Both the position numbers and the translations under genes were made by a program. From NCBI GenBank assembly GCA_041581055.1, contig JBFGCT010000073.1, positions 1 through 17,849 on the forward strand: a stretch of DNA of 17,849 bases, written 5' to 3'. Of this stretch, positions 14,048-17,849 are shown one piece after another; the stretch's first letter is position 1; each line of letters begins with the position of its first letter. The notes below the pieces were generated by a model, which was given only the letters and a program-made list of their open reading frames with translations, was not told where the DNA came from and searched no databases. Origin of the DNA: JBFGCT01 sp041581055 (GTDB lineage Bacteria > Actinomycetota > Acidimicrobiia > Acidimicrobiales > Ilumatobacteraceae).

Positions 14048-15019
14048 ATGACCGCCGCTTCCACGACCACGACCGTGGTCGTTCCCGGCACCCACGTCAT
14101 GTCGGCGCTGGTCGGGCCGCGTGATCAGTTCCTGCGCCGCGTCGAGCGCGAGTTCCCGGCGGTGCTGATCACCGTGCGCGGCAACGAGGTCCGGGTCGAA
14201 GGCGAGGACACCGCGGCGGTCACCGGGGTGGCGCGCCTGTTCGAGGAGCTCGTCACGCTGATCCAGGCCGGGCAGCAGCTCGACGACCCGACCCTCGAAC
14301 AGGTCTTCGCCATGGTGCGCGCCGACGAGCGGCCGAGCGAGATCCTCACGCACCAGGTGCTGCGCAGCAGCAAGGGTCGGCAGGTCAAGCCGAAGACCAC
14401 CGGGCAGAAGCGCTACGTCGACGCGATCGCCACCAACGTGATCACCTTCGGCCTCGGGCCGGCGGGCACCGGCAAGTCGTGGCTCGCCGTCGCGATGGCG
14501 GTGCGGGCGCTGCAGGAGAAGCAGGTCCAGCGGATCATCCTCACCCGGCCGGCGGTCGAGGCCGGCGAGCGCCTCGGCTTCCTCCCCGGCGACCTGATGG
14601 CCAAGATCGACCCGTACCTGCGCCCGCTGTACGACGCGCTGTACGACATGCTCGACCCCGACGCGGTCCAACGGCTGCTCGAGCGGCAGGTCGTCGAGGT
14701 GGCGCCGCTGGCCTTCATGCGCGGCCGGACGCTCAACGACAGCTTCATCATCCTCGACGAGGCGCAGAACGCGACCCCCGAGCAGATGAAGATGTTCCTG
14801 ACCAGGATCGGCTTCGGATCGCGGGTGGTCGTCACCGGCGACACCACCCAGGTCGACGTGCCCGACGGCAAGAGCGGGCTCGGGGGCTTGGAGCGCAAGC
14901 TGGTCGGCATCGACGGCCTGGCCTTCGTCCGGTTGACCGGCGCCGACGTGGTGCGGCACAAGATCGTCGCCGACATCGTCGCCGCGTACGAGCGCGACGA
15001 CGACCCGCCGACGGCGTGA
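14048..15019 (+). CDS. phoH: PhoH-family ATPase (PhoH/YbeZ type)
   Basis: This 323-residue protein has the full PhoH architecture: an N-terminal region that may bind RNA (residues 1-115, with VRGNEVRVEGE), then a RecA-like ATPase. Walker A GPAGTGKS is at 137-144, the conserved LTRPAVEAGERLGFLPGDLMAKIDPYLRPL segment follows, and Walker B IILDEAQN is at 234-241 with VVTGDTTQVD after it. PhoH/YbeZ proteins are predicted RNA-acting ATPases that cooperate with YbeY in rRNA and ribosome quality control. The ybeY start overlaps the phoH stop (GTGA, 4 bp), which supports that partnership and translational coupling. ATG 14048 is the first suitable start; a TACGGT at 13998-14003 may be the -10 box. Confidence 0.95.
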   Translation: MTAASTTTTVVVPGTHVMSALVGPRDQFLRRVEREFPAVLITVRGNEVRVEGEDTAAVTGVARLFEELVTLIQAGQQLDDPTLEQVFAMVRADERPSEILTHQVLRSSKGRQVKPKTTGQKRYVDAIATNVITFGLGPAGTGKSWLAVAMAVRALQEKQVQRIILTRPAVEAGERLGFLPGDLMAKIDPYLRPLYDALYDMLDPDAVQRLLERQVVEVAPLAFMRGRTLNDSFIILDEAQNATPEQMKMFLTRIGFGSRVVVTGDTTQVDVPDGKSGLGGLERKLVGIDGLAFVRLTGADVVRHKIVADIVAAYERDDDPPTA

Positions 15020-15531
15020 GCCCCGCCCGACGATCGCCGGCCCCGCCGTCGGTCGTCTGCGCCGACGTGCGCAGCGCGACCGACTCGCCCGACGTCGCGA
15101 TCGACGTCGCCCGCTGGAGGGCGCTCGCCGAGCTCGTGCTCGCCGCCGAGGGCGCGGCGGGGGAGTTGACGCTCAACTTCGTCGACCGGGCCGACATCGC
15201 CGATCTCAACCACGAGCACATGGGCGCGGCCGGCCCGACCGACGTGCTGTCGTTCCCGATGCTCGACGACGCGTCGGCCGGCGGCGTCCCGTCCCTGCTC
15301 GGTGATGTCGTGATCAGCCCGGCGGTCGCCGCCGACCAGTTTCCCGAGCACGCCGGCACCCTCGATGACGAGTTGGCGTTGCTCGTCGTCCACGGGATCC
15401 TGCATGTGCTCGGCCACGACCACGCCGTCGAGGCGGAGGCGGCGCTGATGCGGGCGCGGGAGATCGAGCTGTTGTCGGCACACCACTGGAACGGCCCTCC
15501 GCCGCCCGGATTCCGCCAGACGCACGACTGA
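15016..15531 (+). CDS. ybeY: YbeY endoribonuclease / rRNA maturation factor
   Basis: This 171-residue protein carries the zinc-binding signature HGILHVLGHDH, with His126, His130 and His136 as metal ligands. The family's NxxxM and TDVLSFP segment is also present (LNHEHMGAAGPTDVLSFPM, 65-82). YbeY is a single-strand-specific metalloendoribonuclease involved in 16S rRNA 3'-end maturation and 70S ribosome quality control. GTG 15016 overlaps the phoH stop TGA by four bases, making coupled translation likely. The N-terminal ~20 residues are Pro/Arg-rich and poorly conserved, so the true start could be slightly downstream. The CorC-type hemolysin and era genes that often follow are absent here; an SDR gene comes next. 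Confidence 0.95.
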   Translation: MSPARRSPAPPSVVCADVRSATDSPDVAIDVARWRALAELVLAAEGAAGELTLNFVDRADIADLNHEHMGAAGPTDVLSFPMLDDASAGGVPSLLGDVVISPAVAADQFPEHAGTLDDELALLVVHGILHVLGHDHAVEAEAALMRAREIELLSAHHWNGPPPPGFRQTHD

Positions 15532-15592
15532 CCGGTCCACTTGGGGCTCGCTCCAGGCTCCGTCCGCATGGGGCCGGCCGAGGCGCGCTGGC

Positions 15593-15598
15593 TATGTT
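15593..15598 (+). promoter_or_regulatory. possible -10 box for a leaderless SDR transcript
   Basis: TATGTT ends 7 bp before ATG 15606, so transcription would begin on or next to the start codon. The same spacing is seen at the GNAT gene (12892-12897 against GTG 12906). No ribosome-binding site precedes the ATG, consistent with leaderless translation. Confidence 0.45.
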
Positions 15599-15605
15599 CG
15601 CCCCA

Positions 15606-16352
15606 ATGGAAATCTCACTGGACGGCAAGGTCGCACTGGTCACCGGGGCATCGCGGGGGATCGGCAAGGCGATCGCCGCGTCGATGGCCGCGTCCGGCGC
15701 CAAGGTCATGATCAGCAGCCGCAAGCAGGACGCCCTCGAGGCGGCCGCCGCCGAGATGGCCGGCGACGTCGAGGTGTTCGCCGCCAACTCGGGCGACGAC
15801 GGCGCCGGCGAGCGCGCCGTCCTGGCGACGATCGAGCGCTTCGGGTCGCTCGACGTGCTCGTCAACAACGCCGCCACGAACCCGTACTACGGCCCGACCC
15901 TGGCGATCGAGGAGGGTCAGTACGACAAGACGTTCCAGGTCAACGTGAAGGGCCCGGTGTTCTTCTGCCAGGCGGCGTGGGAGCACGCGTTCAAGGAGCG
16001 GCCGGGGACGATCATCAACGTCGCGTCGGTCGGCGGGATCAGGGCCGGCGGGATGCTCGGCGTGTACAACGTGACCAAGGCGGCGCTGATCCACCTGACC
16101 CGCCAGCTCGCCTCCGAACTGGGGCCGACCCGTGTGGTCGGCATCGCGCCGGGCCTGGTCAAGACCGACTTCGCCCAGGTGCTCGTCGACAACTTCGGCG
16201 ACGCGCTGGCGGCGCGGCTGCCGACCGGCCGCCTCGGTGAGCCGCAGGACATCGCCAACCTGGCGACGTTCCTCGCCAGCGACTTGGCCGCCTGGATCAC
16301 CGGCGACACCTACGTGATCGACGGCGGGGCCGGGGTGACCGGCGCCGAGTAG
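15606..16352 (+). CDS. FabG-like short-chain dehydrogenase/reductase (SDR)
   Basis: This 248-residue classical SDR shows every key motif: cofactor loop TGASRGIG (13-20), NNAA (87-90), catalytic Ser141 in INVASVGG, and Tyr154/Lys158 in YNVTK. The C-terminal IDGGAGVTG is the usual FabG-type tail. SSRKQ after the second strand suggests NADP(H) preference. The substrate is not evident; it could be 3-oxoacyl-ACP/CoA or another alcohol. It may be a fatty-acid or beta-oxidation enzyme, but no such genes adjoin it. ATG 15606 fits the start of the SDR fold and a TATGTT box upstream. An in-frame ATG at 15594 overlaps that box and is less likely. It is separated from ybeY by 74 bp, so it is probably a separate unit. 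Confidence 0.9.
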   Translation: MEISLDGKVALVTGASRGIGKAIAASMAASGAKVMISSRKQDALEAAAAEMAGDVEVFAANSGDDGAGERAVLATIERFGSLDVLVNNAATNPYYGPTLAIEEGQYDKTFQVNVKGPVFFCQAAWEHAFKERPGTIINVASVGGIRAGGMLGVYNVTKAALIHLTRQLASELGPTRVVGIAPGLVKTDFAQVLVDNFGDALAARLPTGRLGEPQDIANLATFLASDLAAWITGDTYVIDGGAGVTGAE

Positions 16353-16377
16353 CCGGGTTCCTGAACGCCTCCGGAAT

Positions 16378-16405
16378 GGCGGCGGTACCGGTTGATCGCG
16401 CCGCC
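16378..16405 (+). terminator. weak GC hairpin 3' of the SDR gene
   Basis: GGCGGCG (16378-16384) can pair with CGCCGCC (16399-16405) around a 14-nt loop, 25 bp beyond the SDR stop. There is no U tract. It is a possible terminator only. Confidence 0.25.
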
Positions 16406-16437
16406 GCGGTTATCGACGACGAGACCGCTGGCGCTGT

Positions 16438-16443
16438 TACCAT
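16438..16443 (+). promoter_or_regulatory. possible -10 box of the secreted-protein gene
   Basis: TACCAT lies 45 bp before ATG 16489 and has the same hexamer as the box before the GNAT gene. A transcript from about 16450 would include AGGAGG at 16478-16483. No -35 is clear. Confidence 0.4.
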
Positions 16444-16488
16444 GGACAGCTTCGCGAGCATCGAGCGTTCGGCCGCTAGGAGGTCGAG

Positions 16489-17652
16489 ATGGGTATTGGT
16501 GTACGCCGCGGCAACGTGGGCACGGCCGCTGCGATCGCGGTGGCGATGATGGCTGCAGTCGCTGTCGGCGCGACCGTCACCGCCCAGCTCGCCGGCGACG
16601 GTGAGGGTGTCGACGAACCGGCATCGCCGGGGACTCCCGTCGCCGGGCGTGACGCCGGGGATGCGACGCCGAGCGAGCGCATCACCACCGGTGGTTCGAA
16701 CTTTGATCCGACGATCCTCACGACCTTCATCCCGGGCACGAGCTTCATCCCGTACCAGGGAGGGAGCATCGAAGCCGACCTTGTGCGCTACGAGTCCCCC
16801 GACAGCACGTGCGTGAGCGCCGACAGCAGCGGGGGTGGCGTGCTGGCCGAGTTGCGCCGCGGCGTGGAGCTCCCGGACGGAGCGCGGATCAAGCGCGTCA
16901 CGTTCTTCGGTCAAGACAGCGATGCCATTTACGACATCGGGATCCGGCTGTCGAAGGGAACGGTGCAGGTACCGGGCGGCGGCGGCAGCCCGACGAAGTC
17001 GTTCACGGTGATCGACAGCTTCGACACCTTCGGCTTCACCGGTGTCGTCGCCATCTCCGGCGCCGACAACCTGCAGGAGACGGTGGGATCGAGCGGGGAC
17101 GATCACGTCTTCCCGACGCTGCACGTCCAGCTCCGCAACAGTGCAGCCGCCAACCACAAGCTGTGCGGTGTCGAGGTGGAGTACCAGGTGCCGGTGCAGA
17201 GCCCCGAGGGGACGGTCTTCCATCCGGTGTCGCCGTACCGCGCCTATGACTCGCGCTTCGAGATGGCGCCGGTCGCCGACGGTCCGCTCGCCGCCGGCCC
17301 CGGGCGTGTGATCCCGGTCAAGGACGGCCGAAATGTGAACACCGGCGCGATCGACCTGCCCAACGCCATCCCGGCGAGCGCCACGGCGATCGCCTACACC
17401 GTCACCGCAGCGAGCCCCACCGGGTCGGGGTTCCTGTTCGTCGGACCGGGGGGCGCGCCGGGTATCACGGCGTCGAGCCTGAACTGGGACGACAACACCT
17501 CGGGCGCGATCGCCAACTCGAGCATCGTCCAGCTCGATGCCGCTCGTCGGGTGAAGGTCTTCGCCGGGGGGAGCCCGGGCGCGTCGACCGGCTTCATCAT
17601 CGACGTCACCGGCTACTTCGGCCCGCCAGTGCACCCGAACATGGGCAACTGA
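16489..17652 (+). CDS. secreted/surface protein with C-terminal GYF-ending beta domain common in actinobacterial exported proteins
   Basis: This is a 387-residue exported protein. The N-terminus has RR at 6-7 and a hydrophobic stretch at about 10-34 ending near VTAQLA, i.e. a signal peptide or signal anchor. A disordered Pro/Gly/Asp region follows (~38-65). Residues ~80-240 form a beta-rich region without a family I can name. Residues ~243-380 match a domain seen in many actinobacterial extracellular proteins: PVSPYRAYDSRFEM, RVIPV, IPASATAIAYTVTAASPTGSGFLFVGP, SSLNWDDNTSGAIANSSIV and a closing FIIDVTGYFG. Its role is probably binding or structural at the cell surface. ATG 16489 is secure, with AGGAGG 5 nt upstream. 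One copy of the palindromic repeat lies about 80 bp downstream. Confidence 0.82.
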   Translation: MGIGVRRGNVGTAAAIAVAMMAAVAVGATVTAQLAGDGEGVDEPASPGTPVAGRDAGDATPSERITTGGSNFDPTILTTFIPGTSFIPYQGGSIEADLVRYESPDSTCVSADSSGGGVLAELRRGVELPDGARIKRVTFFGQDSDAIYDIGIRLSKGTVQVPGGGGSPTKSFTVIDSFDTFGFTGVVAISGADNLQETVGSSGDDHVFPTLHVQLRNSAAANHKLCGVEVEYQVPVQSPEGTVFHPVSPYRAYDSRFEMAPVADGPLAAGPGRVIPVKDGRNVNTGAIDLPNAIPASATAIAYTVTAASPTGSGFLFVGPGGAPGITASSLNWDDNTSGAIANSSIVQLDAARRVKVFAGGSPGASTGFIIDVTGYFGPPVHPNMGN

Positions 17653-17724
17653 CGAACCGTCGCGCACGCGCGGGTGGCCCCACCTGTGGTCACGAAGCTC
17701 AGCCTGGATCGTTGTGACGCGGAG

Positions 17725-17780
17725 CCTCCTCCGGTGAGAGATGGGCGGCGGGGGTGGTCTCACCTCTCACCGGAGCGAAG
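17725..17780 (-). repeat. single inverted copy of the 63-bp palindromic repeat
   Basis: GGTGAGAG at 17733-17740, then exactly 23 nt, then CTCTCACC at 17764-17771. The reverse complement matches the units at 8244-8432 in core and flanks (CTCCGG before, GGAGGAGG after), with some changes in the loop. It lies downstream of the secreted-protein gene and could form a hairpin in its transcript. The rest of 17653-17849 shows no gene. Confidence 0.85.
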
Positions 17781-17849
17781 CACTCGTCGTGCCATCTGAC
17801 GCGATGGCCACCGAGAACCCGTGACCCCGCGTACGCAGACCGGAATACC

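Noticed and set aside
13946..14959. 337-codon minus-strand ORF opposite phoH
   Set aside because: Antisense to a full PhoH with Walker motifs.
16297..17763. 488-codon minus-strand ORF opposite the secreted-protein gene
   Set aside because: It begins inside the palindromic repeat and is antisense to a gene with a good ribosome-binding site and signal sequence.

Overview
This is a very GC-rich window with strong G/C bias at third codon positions, GTG/TTG starts, TANNNT-type -10 boxes and probable leaderless genes. Together with an OleBC-type olefin synthesis locus, this points to an actinobacterium, possibly of the Acidimicrobiia (for example the Ilumatobacter group). The taxonomic call is inference only.

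Layout. (1) 1-2674: the 3' part of an olefin/beta-lactone locus. It holds an OleC-type acyl-AMP ligase whose frame is open to the left edge, probably the C-terminal half of an OleB-OleC fusion with a 21-residue repeat in its linker, followed by the reductase OleD. (2) 2728-2841: tRNA-Cys(GCA) with a textbook terminator. (3) About 2829-5902: a probable integrated-element remnant at that tRNA. It holds a tyrosine integrase pseudogene broken at four places, a lower-GC 2-TM plus beta-rich protein resembling Cap15/S-2TMbeta effectors, and a truncated post-COAP-1 domain protein. Imperfect ~37-40 bp direct repeats bound the remnant. (4) 5929-8237: a small alpha-beta barrel-like protein, a SAM methyltransferase, a MazF/PemK toxin relic and a dienelactone-hydrolase-like protein. 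(5) 8244-9007: an array of 63-bp palindromic repeats whose last half-copy joins directly to a decayed Kef-type antiporter fragment. (6) 9008-10400: an SH3-like lipoprotein and a TetR-like relic. (7) 10401-12861: two divergent TIR-domain genes, one with an unrecognised C-terminal region and one with TPR-like repeats. (8) 12906-16352: a more ordinary block with a double GNAT acetyltransferase, phoH and ybeY overlapping by 4 bp, and a FabG-like SDR. (9) 16489-17849: a secreted surface protein followed by one inverted copy of the palindromic repeat.

How the parts relate. OleC and OleD act in one pathway, with OleA expected outside the window and OleB upstream in the fusion. phoH and ybeY are a standard RNA-metabolism/ribosome-maturation pair. 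The interval 2.8-12.9 kb looks like accessory DNA: mobile-element remnants, a toxin relic, a possible membrane effector and two TIR proteins. The best candidates for something undescribed are the divergent TIR pair, the solitary Cap15-like protein, and the dispersed repeat GGTGAGAG-N23-CTCTCACC, which keeps strict spacing at three loci including inside a coding linker.
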